64,000 bases of DNA. Origin: Nematostella vectensis. Taxonomy: Eukaryota > Cnidaria > Anthozoa > Actiniaria > Edwardsiidae. The position numbers and the translations under genes were made by a program. The stretch covers positions 16,245,453 to 16,309,452 of the forward strand of contig NC_064044.1 in assembly GCF_932526225.1 (NCBI RefSeq), given 5' to 3'. Below, in pieces: positions 12,311 to 26,300 of the stretch. Under the pieces are notes generated by a model that saw only the letters and a program-made list of their open reading frames with translations, did not search any database and was not told where the DNA came from. Position 1 is the stretch's first letter. Each line of letters opens with the position of its first letter.

Positions 12311-12445
12311 CGTGCTCACTGCCTGTTTTTACATGCGTTCAGCATTTATGAATTGGATAAAAGCGATAACTCAATCGTGCTCATTGCCTGTTTTTTTTAC
12401 GAACGTTCAGCATTTATGAGTTAGATAAAAGCGATAACTCAATCG
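12311..12445. repeat. 65-70-bp tandem duplication in the 3' flank of the 10964 gene
   Basis: Two copies, 12311-12375 and 12376-12445, sharing GTTCAGCATTTATGA and AAAGCGATAACTCAATCG. They lie 34 nt after the stop codon, so probably in the 3' UTR. Confidence 0.85.
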
Positions 12446-12718
12446 TTTTAGCAGACATTTAGACTGTTAAACAAAGGCTGCACAGAAGCTGCAACGCTCT
12501 TACCACAAGCTGTAAAATATAGATTTTAAAAACACTTGTGTGTCTTAGACAGTTAGACAGTTAATTCGTAGCGTGGGCTTAACTGAGGCGGAATGCGATC
12601 GAATTTCTCTTTTTTTACTACGAATTTTGTCTCACAAAAAATTTCAGCAGCGGCTAGTTCCAGTATCTACTAGTAGTAGTTCACGGAGAGAGTCAACAGC
12701 TTATATAACTCATCGAGT

Positions 12719-13152
12719 TCAGGCCCGTACCCAGGGGGGGGGGGGGGGGGTGCAGGGCGTGCGAACGCACGGCCGAATGTCCATTTTGTTCTCAATAGAC
12801 GTGCTATCTGTAACTATAAAGCATAATCTAGATCACTCTGGTCACTCTGTCATCAATCCATAAGTCAGACTTTTTTGTACCAAATCCGACAATGAATGTC
12901 CCTTGGATATTCTGCAAAGTCATGAAAAAAATCATTTTTTGTTCTTCGGTGATGGTCAGATTTTTAAATAGATATTTTATTTTTTGAAACTTTGTAAATG
13001 GTTTACATCAGTTTTGGTTTAATAAAGGCTACGGATACGTTACATTACTATGAAGTCATAGGGTTCGCTATCGGATTTCGCACCACCCCCCCCCCCCCCC
13101 CCCCCCCCCCCCACCACCACCACCACAAGAAAAATCCCGGGTACGGGCCTGG
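12719..13152. mobile_element. Small TIR element with G/C homopolymer ends
   Basis: Left end AGGCCCGTACCCAGG followed by a G run. Right end is a C run, (CAC)n and then CCCGGGTACGGGCCTG, the reverse complement of the left end. Length ~430 bp and no coding capacity, so a non-autonomous DNA transposon (MITE). I could not define a clear target-site duplication. Confidence 0.65.
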
Positions 13153-14399
13153 AAACTTTGTAAGAACTGGCGCTATCCCCTCTCCCGTGAATTATAAAGA
13201 ATGTAGAAATTCTGTTGCGCGGCAATTAAGCAGTTACGTGATGTATAAAGATAGTGATAGATATTTGGAATTAAGGCTTGGAACATAAGCTAAAACAGTT
13301 AAAATTTTGAAAGTTGCCTTAAAGTGAGTTAACATTGCCTTAAATGCACCATTTTTGGTCAAAACATCAAACTCGGCAATGTTAGCTGTTTGGTAATATT
13401 TTATTTTGAGTGATGACGTCATCCAGCCGATCACGTAACTGTTGCAAATCAAAATTTCAAAAAATTCTCCGCTGGTGGATACGCTATGAAAAAGAAAACA
13501 TCGCATGTTTTTATGTTCCTTTGAAACACGTCTGCAAACAAAGAAAAGTTTATCCCTTCGGTCACAAATCAACATTTTAATTCCAGCAGGTCACGTGACT
13601 TAACAAAATATTTAATATCAGATAAAATCCCGGATGCTAAACGCTATCATATGACACACATAAAGTCAACACTTATTTAGTAAACACCTTTGTCCAAGCT
13701 GTTTTCCCCACCGGCGAGAAGGCAAAAAACTATTTTGTCACGTGATCTATGATGTGAGGTCATCACCAGCAAGAAAACATTACGTCGACTTAGGCAAAAA
13801 GCTATATTCGATGCTAAGAGCAAACTACCCAGACCTTAATATACTTGAGTTTTGAGATCGCTGCTTTGAGCCTCAGTCGTTTGAAAAACAAAAAAAAAGC
13901 TATTTTTTCAGAGATAACAAGACAGTTGTGTTAGCGATCGATAAATTAGTGATTTGCTCGTATTTTAAAGCGCACACAGCTTGGTCAGGCTTATTATAGC
14001 ATTTGGACAACTCTAGGAATGATATTTTAAAATATTTTATATATTTTAAAATTTGGTTTAGAATATGAAATTTGAATGTAGCGCTCAGAGCAATTGTTCT
14101 GACATGTTGACGCATTGACGGCTGAGTGATAAGTGATTGTTCTTGAGCCAGGGAATGGGAGGAGTTTTCCTTTTTTCATAGCGAACCTCGTACAAGAAAT
14201 GGCACTTTGAACTACCTGTGTTATGGGCCAACGATAACATAAATGTCAGCGGATTCTATATACAGCACGTGGGACACAAGATGGCGGAGAAGGGTCGTGC
14301 TGCTGTTTAGTGTGGAACAGTTATCTCGAAAACGTCCAGACAATTCACTCGATCGAAATAATACCACAGTAAACTTTCAACCCTTTCTCGCGATCTACT
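13153..14399. other. Intergenic region upstream of TBL3
   Basis: No gene, array or recognisable element seen. The TBL3 promoter should lie near the right end. A TAA stop in the TBL3 frame occurs about 30 nt before its ATG. Confidence 0.5.
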
Positions 14400-17300
14400 A
14401 TGACCCAAGGAGAAACGGTAGAGACTGCCAGCCCCATGCTCAAGACAAAGTGAGTTGTTATAAGTTGTGCATCCGCAGTAATAAGTTAATGACAAAAACG
14501 TTCGAGTGAGGCATTAACACGTCCGCTATTTATTTTGATTAAACCCGAATCTTTCTGATGGCCAGACCAACGCTTTTGATTTCGGCGTACAGTTTTGACG
14601 AGCTTTTTGGTCCACTCAGTCGCAAGTGCAAGGAAAAGACGTCAAGCTATTTTTGGCCCCTTGATACCTCCGTTTATATGGTGGCTAAAATTATCCTTTC
14701 ACCAAACAACGCAAGTACGGCTGTTTGTAAATGGCCAAAGAAACATGCAAAATTTGCCTAATCTCAATTATTTTTTGCATGGCTAGAGAGTAATAGTGAA
14801 AACTTTGCATGAAAAACAAGGTCTATACTGGAGTAAGAGCTGTCGCCTGCCAGTTTGTAATTCACTTCTTCCTGATCTTGTAAATGTGAATACAAACGCT
14901 GTACTCCATGGCTAAGAGTTACTTATAGTAACATTGAATTCATTATATCCTGGGAATAGAGATTCAGAAAAAAAATCCAACATTTTACTGCTGTTTTTGG
15001 TTGCAATGTAAGGAGCAATTGCAGAATCCCCCCCCCCCCCCCCTCAAGCTTTATGTTTTTTAAAAAAACTAGTCCCCACCTCCACGCGTCCTCATGCTGC
15101 CATGTCACCAGTACCTCACGATTCATTCTAACATCAACTCGTCCTCACGTCAACTTGTCTCCACATCACCTTGTTTTTGTGCCAACTCGTCAAATTGTCA
15201 ACACGCCCTCTCGTCCTCACGTCAACTTGTCAAGACGCCCTCTCGTCAACTTGTCAACAAGTCCTCTCATCAACTTGTCAACTCATCCTCATGTCAGCTT
15301 GTAAACGCTGTAAACTCTCGTCAACTTTTTAATGCGTCCCCTTGTCAGCTTGATTGTAGATTGGATTTATGATTACAATTAAAAAGAGCTTAGTATTTCA
15401 ATGTATGGTAGAACGAAGTTATAAAGATAATTGAAAAGAGCTTATTATTTTTTACCGTTGTCAAATGGTGTTATGATTCAAAACTAAAAAGAACTTAGTA
15501 TTTTAGTGGATTGTAGAACAGACTGAGTACAATTTAAAAGAACTTATTTTTTTAGGATTGTAGAATGGAGTTATATGAGTATAATTAAAATAACCTAGTA
15601 TTTTAGTTGTTTAGTGGATTGTAAGTACACAATTGAAAATAACTTATTATTTTAGTGGATTGTAGAAAAAGAGTTATGGGTACAATTCAAAATAATTTAG
15701 TATTTTTTTTAGGATTTGTAGAAGGGAGTAAGGATTTAAAACTAAGGTCGTCAAACTTAGAGGTAAACCTCCCCTACGAGAATTGCGATAAAACACACAT
15801 TTTTTTGGGCAAATGGTAAATTAGCCACTGATACATTTGATTAAAGGGATGTTCAGTGACGAGCCCTAGAAACAGGGTATATAAGGGATGTTCAGTGACG
15901 AGCCCTAGGAACAGGGTATATAAGGGATGTTCAGTGACGAGCCCTAGGAACAGGGTATATATTTGGAGTGGACCTGTGGCGTTATATTTTTAAACAAGGA
16001 GTTGACATGTTGATGCGTTGACGCTCTTCGCTAAATATTGGGAATGGTGTTGACACGTTGACAGTAAGGGCTAATCTTTGAGTGTCTTTGAGTCAGTTTG
16101 TTAAGTTCAAGTGTACTTTGTTTGCAATTTTCAATTTTTATTTACACTTTATGCAATCACTTTCCACAAATCAATTAATGGAAAATTATAAATTTATAAG
16201 GGAGGCAATATGATCATTATGGCGAGCTCTGTTCGCGGAAGTCACACACAATAAACCATTACTGGCAGGGCACTTGCAAGGTGAAGAGTGATTTTAGTGT
16301 TATTTCAGCTGTCTAAAAAACAGTCAAAATCATGCAGAATAATGAAGAGAAAACTATCCATGTTTTATTTAATGATGTTCGATCTTTTAGATTAATACAA
16401 TATTGTGGTTTGAACACTTCACATCAAGGGGATGGAAATGGACTGAAAATAGTACTTTTAGGTTTCGTAACAGGCTGTACCTTTACTCAGACCTTCAAAT
16501 TGCATAAATAAACCAACTAGATCCTTTGCATAAAATCCCTTTTATGGAGAATTGCTTCACTTCTCTTGATTATGCTTGGGAGAAGGAAGATTTTTCCTTG
16601 TTTTTTTTTTTTAGAACAAGTGTGCATGTGTCCCTTCAATAAATGCCAACTATGTGTTATCTTTACGTCATATTCATACACACTTTGTGTTATTTGATAA
16701 TTAAATCAATTATTTTGTTGGACATCACTGATCATAACTTGAGTGTGTTGGCATACCTCTCTTGGATACATCCCGTGATAAAAGCATGTCCGAGACAGAG
16801 CACTTGTAGAATAAAACTTGTTCACACTGTATTAACCAACTATTTGTTTTTGCTAGTTATGAGGTTTCATCCAAGATTGAGGCATTCTACACCGGTGGGA
16901 AAGTCCAGGTATTAGCCCATTAGCATTGTATTGAGTTTGTTTTGTATTTCTTCTAACAAGACCTCCATTGGTCTAAATAATGAATATCAAATAAGCACTT
17001 ATGAATAAACTGTACATATGTAGTTGCAAAGCACTAACTTTCAAGTATGTGCCCCAGTGGGAGGAGCTAACCACCCAATGAGGACGTTGTTTTTCCAACC
17101 CATAGTTCTCAGGGGATGAGGAGTACCTGTTCTGTTCCTGTACGGATAAAGTGCAAGTCCTTCATGTTGAGAGTGGCAAGGTGATCCACTCACTTAAAGA
17201 GGTACAGTATGTTGTAGAATTTTGTGGTATGGTGGTGCTACAGATATTACAGCAGTATTTCAGATTGTGGTATGGTACTATAATATAATTCTGTATAGAA

Positions 17301-20300
17301 AATTGTACTGTTATACTACTTTTTGTTTGATATGGATGGTTAATACTCTAGTTTGGACTTTCTCTCTCATTTTTTAGGAGTGTTGATTATATGCTTTTTT
17401 TGTTTTTAGGAAAGTGATATTATCTCGTGTTTTGCAGCATCACCAGATGATGAGGTAGCAAATAAATTAGAAGATCAGCATGTCATTGATAGGACAAAAA
17501 GCATTAGTCCAGTGTCCTAGTCATCTGTGCCTGCTAAACAGACAGGCTCTTTCATAACAAGATCATTCATAACTTTTTGCATTGACACTTGTTTGTTTGT
17601 TTATTCATTTAATTAATTTGTTTACACATCTATTCATTCATAAACTTATCTTGCTACCTTTTGTAACCTTTTTCCAACCACTTAATCACTGAATATATGT
17701 CTGTTCCTAAAAGGAAGCTAAAATTAAGTTCCATGTTTATAAGAGGTATGTTTATTTGGATACTTTCTCTACAATGATTGCTTTAAAAGTCTGTCACGCA
17801 TTGCTTCTTTTACAAAAAAAAATCGCTGGCAGGTTTTCTAATGTGCTTTCTCTCTACTGAACTTTGATTATGATAAAACTATGCTTATGATGAAAGTCGC
17901 TAGAGGCAACCACACACAAGGTCACAACTATCCTAGATATCTAGATATCATAAAATGACCTCTTTTTTACAGTAGATCATCATTCTGGTGACTCTGTTCC
18001 TGGCCATTAGTAAATTAAGCAGATATCTTGGTGGCCATGACCACCCCTTTTGAGACCATTGCTTTTGACACCATCCCTTTCGACTCCACTCGTTAACATA
18101 TAAAGTATTTCAGTTGAAAGTTTAGACTTACATTGTTTTTAAATGGACTTTCCCTTTACAGTTTCTTGTAACGGCTGGGAAAAATCTGCTGCTTCGGCAA
18201 TGGGACTGGAGGAATGGAATGCAGACAAAAACCTGGAAGGTATGGATCATTATTGCTGGGATTTTGTAACTTTCAAGTTTTTTTTATCAATTCTACCAAC
18301 TTCAAGTGTCTGTAAAGACCTATGCACTGGATATATGTTTTATTGCTTTTATAAAATAACTAAGACACAACAACCCATGATCAAAGAGATAAAGAGATGC
18401 ATTCATTTTATTTGTCAAAAGCAAAATCTCCTTACATACGAATGTGACTTGTGACCAGAATGTTGATTTTTTCATGTTTGCTAACTCCCAACTCACAAGG
18501 TATCAGGTACAATCGACCCAGGGTACCGTCGCCCTAATCACACTGAGAAAGATCGCCCCACCCAGAGAACGATTGCCCCACTCAGATAAAACCATGTACT
18601 CGCATGGTTCTGATGATAACACAAGGGTAGAGATGGTAGAGACCCTTTCGAAGTTTTTTTTCTAATTTTGTTTTTGTTTAGTGATGGAAACAAACTTTTT
18701 ACAGACTTCGGAGTCTGTAAAAGCTTGCAAGTGTTGCGTTACTCGCTGTCCAAAGCCTGTCTGTACTGTTTTTTTACAGACACACTCATATAAAGCTTTC
18801 AACCAATCAGCGTGTGAGATACATTGGTGTTTTTTTATAGATAATAATATGACTGCATATCCTCCTCAAAAAATATTTATTAAAATTAGTTTTATTTTTG
18901 TTTAGTAGAGAAACCCATTTGGTGATATTTTTGTAGGCTGTCCATGTGGCACCTGTCTCCTCCATGTGTTTTGATGCAAGCTCTACTCTGCTTGCCACAG
19001 GTAAGCCTGCCTTGCTTTGACATCGTCTTTTTTTCAGGTCCAGTACACTGAATAATGTGACTAGTGTAAATAAGGTGTGTACTGCATTTCTGAGCCATCT
19101 ACAGACTTGCAGACTAGTTTGGTGAAAGTCATATTTACCACATTTCTAACCAATAGAAAGTTCAGTCAGAGCGGAGCGGAGCACCCATGGACATGAATAG
19201 TTTAGAGAAAGTGAAATACTGTGTTAAAGTTACGGTACCATGGTCATGATGGGGCTCCCGTGGCAGACTCACCTGCCTGTCAAACCACATCTACACAGTC
19301 TCACCCGCCTATCCAACCTCCTCTACACACTCTCATGTCTCACCCGCCCGTCCAACCTCTACACACTCATGTCTCACCCACCCATCCAACCACCTCTACA
19401 CACTCTCATGTCTCACCCCCCATACAACCACCTCTACACACTCTCATGTCTCACCCACCCATCCAACCACCTCTACACACTCTCATGTCTCACCCCCCGT
19501 ACAACCACCTCTACACACTCTCATGTCTCACCTGCCCGTCCAACCTCCTCTACACACTCTCATGTCTCACCCCCCATACAACCACCTCTACACACTCTCA
19601 TGTCTCACCCACCCATCCAACCACCTCTACACACTCTCATATCTCACCCACCCATCCAACCACCTCTACACACTCTCATGTCACACCCGCCTGTCCAACC
19701 TCCTCTACACACTCTCATGTCTCAATAGTGTATAGCAAGCCTTCACTGTTAGTAGATATCCCTTTCAGCACAAGCCTTTTCTATGTATTTCTGGGCTGAC
19801 AGCAGAAGCCTTTCCAGGTTGTGGAGAGGAAATGTATTATCAGCTTTCTCCATAATATGTTCCTTTTTATCCCCAGGCTCTAGCGATAGCACAATCAAAG
19901 TCTGGGATATTATTAAACAGTATTACACCCATAGTCTGAAAGGCTCAACTGGAGTTGTCAGGTTGGTAGAAATGTTGGGCTATTGATATTTGTGCTGATT
20001 TTGCAGTTGCAGATTAGATTTATTGCCCTTCTTCTGTACATCCCCTATCCTCTGTCATGGTGAAAATTTGCCAAAGCGCATCGTTTTCAAAATAACAGCC
20101 GAGCATCTGCACATAGAATTATACAACATGGTGGGAAAATCAGCAGTTTTCACTGTTTGCATGGGACTTTTTTCTAATGTACCAATGAGTCAATGGTTTG
20201 TCTAATGTGTGTTTATTTTCAGTCTTGTTAAATTTCATCCTGATCCAAAAGTCTTGCAGCTATTCTCCACATCTGATGACTGTAAAATCCGGGTCTGGGA

Positions 20301-23300
20301 TCTTGTCAAAAGCAGGTAAGTGTTTGAGCGTGTTGAAAAGTGTTTTTTTTTTCTTGGGAGGGAAGGAATAAATGAATAACAGGTGAAACATACTGTATAC
20401 GGTTGAAAAAGTTGCTTAGTATGATATGGGATTTTGTTTACTTTGGAAATTGGATTTGTTTACTTTGGATCCTTGTTCTGTTTGCTAGAATATTCTAGAG
20501 TAAGGACGCTTAAGATGTTATTAGGTATATTAAGAAAGTGTATATACTGCAAGGAGTCTCTTAGTGAGTGGTGAAAGTTAAGTGTGTGTGTGTGTGTCGG
20601 GGGGGGGGGGGGGCAAAGTGGCAAGCTAAGTGTTGTGCTAAGTGTAAATAAAGTGAAACAGCATGACAGTGATGCTCATCTAGAGGGAACTCGAGAGCGA
20701 ATAACAGATTTATGTAACATCTTTGTGGAAAAAATTGTAAAGTGGATAGATAAAGATAGATAGATAGTCTTGATTAAAATTTTTTGCAACTTCTAAAGTT
20801 GAAAAATGAATTATTTACATTAAAAAACAAAGAAATAGGAAAAATTAAAATACACTTAAAAATTACGGAAATCCAGCCTTCAGGGCATTGTGTACAATGA
20901 AACTGTGCTTAAAGCGGAGAGTTTTAAAGTTCAGGATTATGAATTTATGTTCATTACATATTCACAATCATAAAAGTCGGTAAGCAACTTGTGCAGCCTG
21001 TTGCTTTTTTCCGCTAAGATCTTGTCAAAAAGCTGTATAGTGAGCGCTTCACTACATTCACTCAGTCTAACCAGACCACCGTTTTCGTGTAACGCAACCA
21101 AAAGTCTGTTGTGTACTAGATTGCGTTGGAGTGTAGTCCACAACATAGTGATAAAAATCCTTGATTCTACAAACCCAAAGCCAGCTTCAACTGTTCAAGG
21201 CAAGCCAGCATTTAACAGCTGAAGGGTCCTGCCTGTCAGATAATGCCTGCTTTTATGATGCCTTTTATAGATGCTATGTTTGGTATATATACATTATACC
21301 TCTGCTTTGATATATTTTCAGATGCCTCTGTGTCCTTGAGAATCATTTTAGTGTTGTGACATCTCTAGCATTCGACCCATCACATTCCACCATGATAAGG
21401 TAGGTATGATGCCGTCTGCATTAATGGTAACATTCGCAACCAAAAGATGAATAATCGTTACCAAAGCAGGAAAAAAAGACAGTACTACAAGCATTTTTGT
21501 GCAGCAGTGTAATACTATATTTCTCCTACCTAATCTTTTTCCTACATAAATTCTTCAGTAATTGTATGTCCCATAGCATCTAACCTTTCCCTAAATCTTT
21601 TTTTCTATATTCTTCAGCTACAGTACGATAACCAGTTCCGTAGCAGTCCTATTTCTGTATCACTTAGCATTTGTTTTTATCTTTTTGCCTCGAATATTGT
21701 ATTGTCAGGGAACTGACCCAGGTCACGGAAGTCAGATGAAAACAATACCTTCTTTAACAAAAATGTCCTAATTTTTTTATATGAATGCTATAAGAAGAAA
21801 GAATGTCTCTTTATTTGAATGTTTTTTTTTCTGGCTTGATGCGATTTTTTCGATTTACATTGCTTTTAGTTTTTTGTGCTCACCAGAGGTTGTGGGAATA
21901 GTTCCGTATCACCCTGCGCCCATAGTGTGTTTTTGGTTTGACTGCAGATATAAAGCCGTGAAAAGGATTAAAATTTGATTATACCCTTCTCAATTAATCA
22001 TTTTATTCCCAGTAATGTTAATTCTAAACGGTTAATTTTTATTATGTGAGCCTTTTATTTCAGTCATTCTGCTGAATAAAGAACTTCATTTTAAAGAAAA
22101 CCTAATTGATATTGTTAGCGCTCGATAAAATATTATTCTATATTGAAATGATTACTGAAACTGTGATTGATATATCAATATGCTAGAATGATTAAATATG
22201 ACGGCCAAGATTAACCTTAGTTAAATCATTAGCTGGCAAACATACAAAGGGAGGATCCCAAAGGAATATGGGGTTGCAGAACTACAATAAGGCATTGGCA
22301 GCCGTAGCATTCACATTTTGTTATTGTAAACAAAAACGGCTTTTTGTTGAGCTCTTGTGCATGAGAAATATCAAAATAAATCACCCAATTCTAGGCTCAC
22401 CTTATAATATACATTTTTGCATTTTGTCTGTTTTGTTGTTTCAGTATTTGTGTGGGTTGTGGAAGTACTCTATTAGACCGTTTTGTTTCTTGCAATATGG
22501 ATTTGTTAGCGACACGCGAGTGAAAACCCATTGACGATTGTTGGTTTGTTAACATGCTGCATTGCGAAGTTAAAACCATTTTTATAAATTGATTAAGAGC
22601 TAAAAGGAAGGGATTTGATATGTTATTCAGTAAGTCTGTTTTTATTGATTCTAAAATGAAAAAACTCGTACCAGACTAGAGAATTTTTTTGAAACGGAAC
22701 TATACCCGCTGCTATGGAACTACTCCCACTATTCTGCAAACAGAAAATACCATATAAATCAATTTAATTTGAAAATGTGTAGTCTTTTCTGTGCATATTA
22801 TATGCATGAAGAAATTTATAGTTGTCTTAGAAAATAGAGCAATTTTAATATGAAGTGATACGGAACTGGTTATCGTACTGTACTATATGTCCCAGCTACT
22901 AAAATTACCCTAAACCTTTTTTTCTATATTCTTCAGCTCGAGTCGAGATAAAGTCCTGAACATATGGGATATGGCAGACATGTTAACACCCAATAGAAGG
23001 CCTCCTAGGACTATTCCTTGTTTTGAGGTATGTACATACAGTATATGGTCATGTTTTAAGGTAGTTAGGAAATAAACCCCTTCTGGCGGTTGGGATATCT
23101 GCGAATAATGTCTGTTGTGAATTTAAAAGAACATTTATTTGAAGACGGATAATGATTTTGTAGTAGTTACAGTTGATTTCTTGATCTGCTCGCTGTCTCT
23201 GTTCACTGTCTTCTCGTTCTATCGTTCTCTCGTACCAGCATGTTTCATACCGTTTTATCAGGAAAAGGCTAGGCGTCTATTTACACAGCTGCAACAAGTA

Positions 23301-26300
23301 TCTATTGTGATCAACTAATCTCTTAATTAAAAATAGTTCAGATAATTAGATCTCAGGAATAATTTACATAATCACGATTGCTCAATCTCCGACAATGTCC
23401 AAGGATGAGAAATGGTACCAAAAATAAACAGTTGGCTGAGAAGCAAAGCTTTGAGGGCAACTGTGAAATTTTAAGGACCATTTATCATCCACCGACATTA
23501 TCCACCTACTGTATATCACAGTGAACCAAAAAAGGGGTTTATTTTTTTTAATCCCAGTGCCTACACTGAAAATGCGAAAAGTGTCTTCTGCCTGCGCTGA
23601 CTTGCACTGGAATACAGCCACGATCATGTGCTGTTATTTTTGCCATGCGACAACTTTTCTTTTAGACTACAAGTTCATATCAACTGATGGATTTACACCT
23701 AGACTGTTTTTTATTCTGTTGAAAGCTGGAATAGAAATTGAAGCAAAAATTCTGATTCTGCTCATGACTGACGTGCATGGGAATGACCCCACAAGCTTGA
23801 CGTTATCGCCTGATACTTGCCCTAGTGTGTAAATGTGCACGTGACCTGTATTGACCAATGTGTGCCGGTGAAAATTTTATCACTTGTATATAAGTACATA
23901 TATGGTCATGTTTTAAGGCAGAGTCGAATTCCAGTTTTTGGTGTATTGTATTCATTGTTCTGGTACAAGATTGCGACAGTTTGGGCTTTTTGATTCTAGT
24001 CATGTTTTAAGGTATATACATGTATGGCCTTGTTTTGAGGTATGTACATATATGGTCATGTTTTGAGGTATGTACATATATGGTAATGTTTTGAGGTATG
24101 TACACATATGGTTATGTTTTGAGGTAAGTACATATGTGGTCATGTTTGGAGGTATGTACATATATGGTCATGTTTTGAGGTATGTACATATATGGTCATG
24201 TTTTGAGGTATGTACACATGGTCATGTTTTAAGGTATGTACATATATGGTCATGTTTTGAGGTATGTACATATATGGTCATGTTTTGAGGTATGTACATA
24301 TATGGTCATGTTTTGAAATGTGTACATATATGGTTATGTTTTGAGGGTCATGTTTTGAGGTATATGATCATGTCATGAGATTTGTTCATATCTTATTACT
24401 CTAGAACATATTATTTATATAAATGCTTTCATTTTTCTTCAGGGTGTAGAGTCTGTGGAATTTTTACCAAAAGGTCTATCATCCAAAGTATGTGAGAAGA
24501 AAGATGAGCAGTATTTCGTAACAGCTGGAAATAAAGGTATCAGCTCCAAAACACCTGTTTACCCATCATATCAAAAGTTGTTTGCTGAAAATGTAAATAT
24601 CTCTAAGAAGTCATTGATTTTTTGGGTGGCACAATCACACGTTCTCCAGCTTTGGAGGCAAGATAACAAAAACAAAGCAACCAATTATGCTCTTACAAAT
24701 CGGCCCAATGGTTTCTATGTTAGAAGGACCTATTTTTTATATTTGACGGCCACAGCCATTTCACTGTGTTTACTTTGCATTTGGAATACCTGCCTGAAAA
24801 TCTTATATTTATTGATGAATAGCATATTTATAAATATTGCCAATGGCTATTTAGAAGGGGTGTGATATGTTGGCTCTGCTTTTCGGCAGTGCTTCAATCT
24901 GTATAATTACCATGGCTTGACAGCACCTTGTGCCTAACGTATTTACTCAACTATAATATGCACTTATGTATAATACGCGATCTGATTTTTTAGGTTATTT
25001 TCCAAATTAACACATTGACCCCTCAACCGGCCTGTACCGGCTTTGGGAAGTACCCACAACCCAAAAAATTCATAAATGCAAAATAAACACAACAAGATGA
25101 AGATACTCAGGCATCAGTCTAAGGGATAAATGGTCTTGCAGATATGCATCCAACCAAGGTGTTGGCATCTACTCTTAAGCCAAATAATAGCACAGGTTCT
25201 TTGACAAATCTCAAATCGAACAAGGAGAGAAAAGCAGAATCACCCCTCTCAATAAAACGCTCAAAATACCACACAAGGGAGAGAAATCAGCAAACACAGC
25301 TCAATACACAAATAGATACCTTTATTCTGATCCTCCAGGTACATTTCCATGGCCTCAAAACACAATGTCCACTCCTTGAAGGATTGTACAACCACGAAGA
25401 TGTCTTTACGTATTGCAAAGCATTCTGGGAGATCCAGGGAAAAATTCACGAGGAGAGGGCCAGTAATCACTCCTCTCCCCAAAGTCAGATGGTTTTTTAT
25501 AAGTCTTTTCACCCCGAAGCCAAACAAATCAATTCCAGGTCATACAGACCCAGAATAGCAGTGTAAACAATTTTGGAATCAATTTGGTTTCAGAAAAGAC
25601 AGCATTTGGAGAGCTGTGGTGATTCATTAGAAAATTATTTTCTCATCCAGGCAAAGCCAAACAAGAAAAAATCATCATGAATCCACCTTTGCTTGCAAAT
25701 ATCCATAGGCAAAGCACTCAATTATGCCCCAAAAGACTTTATGATGTCCTGAGACACTCTCCTAATATGCTCATAGCTGAATTTTTGATAAAAAATACAA
25801 GCAACCATCAACTTGTGCTGGCTTCAGCACATCGACGAGGGATTAAAAGTGGGGACCGCAAAGCACTGCTGGAAAGCTTGGATACCGCTGACTAGGTGCA
25901 GCTGTGTTTGACTTTGACGGGCTGTATAACTCAGAATAGGGGGGGAGGTATCTGTTTTCAGTCTGTTTTTTGTAAATTCAGCTCAAAAAAAGCCAGGAGT
26001 CAATGGGTTAAACAGTAATTGTATTTGATACTCAATATTCAATACTTAATATTTTTTTAACAATTTAAATCAGTTTACAGCAATGCTGCCCGCAAAAAGG
26101 TAAAGCTAATCGAGGCGGGCAGCTCGAAAATCCTAGATGAAAAAAATTTGAGAAATGATATTCAAAACCGGTAAAAACATGCTAGAGGCATAAATAAACA
26201 GTATTTTTATGTTCAAGTTATACATAATAACTTTCCCTTACAAACGATTTATCAGCTTCGTCATAGCTGTTGGGGTCCTGATAAATATGATCACCTTTTG

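Noticed and set aside
14243-14509. 88-codon plus-strand frame overlapping TBL3 exon 1
   Set aside because: Different frame from the exon 1 coding sequence that splices in phase to exon 2; no homology seen.
17440-18000. C/D-box snoRNA in a TBL3 intron
   Set aside because: TGATGA-like box C words occur (about 17448, 17886), but no box D (CTGA) at suitable spacing and no terminal stem.
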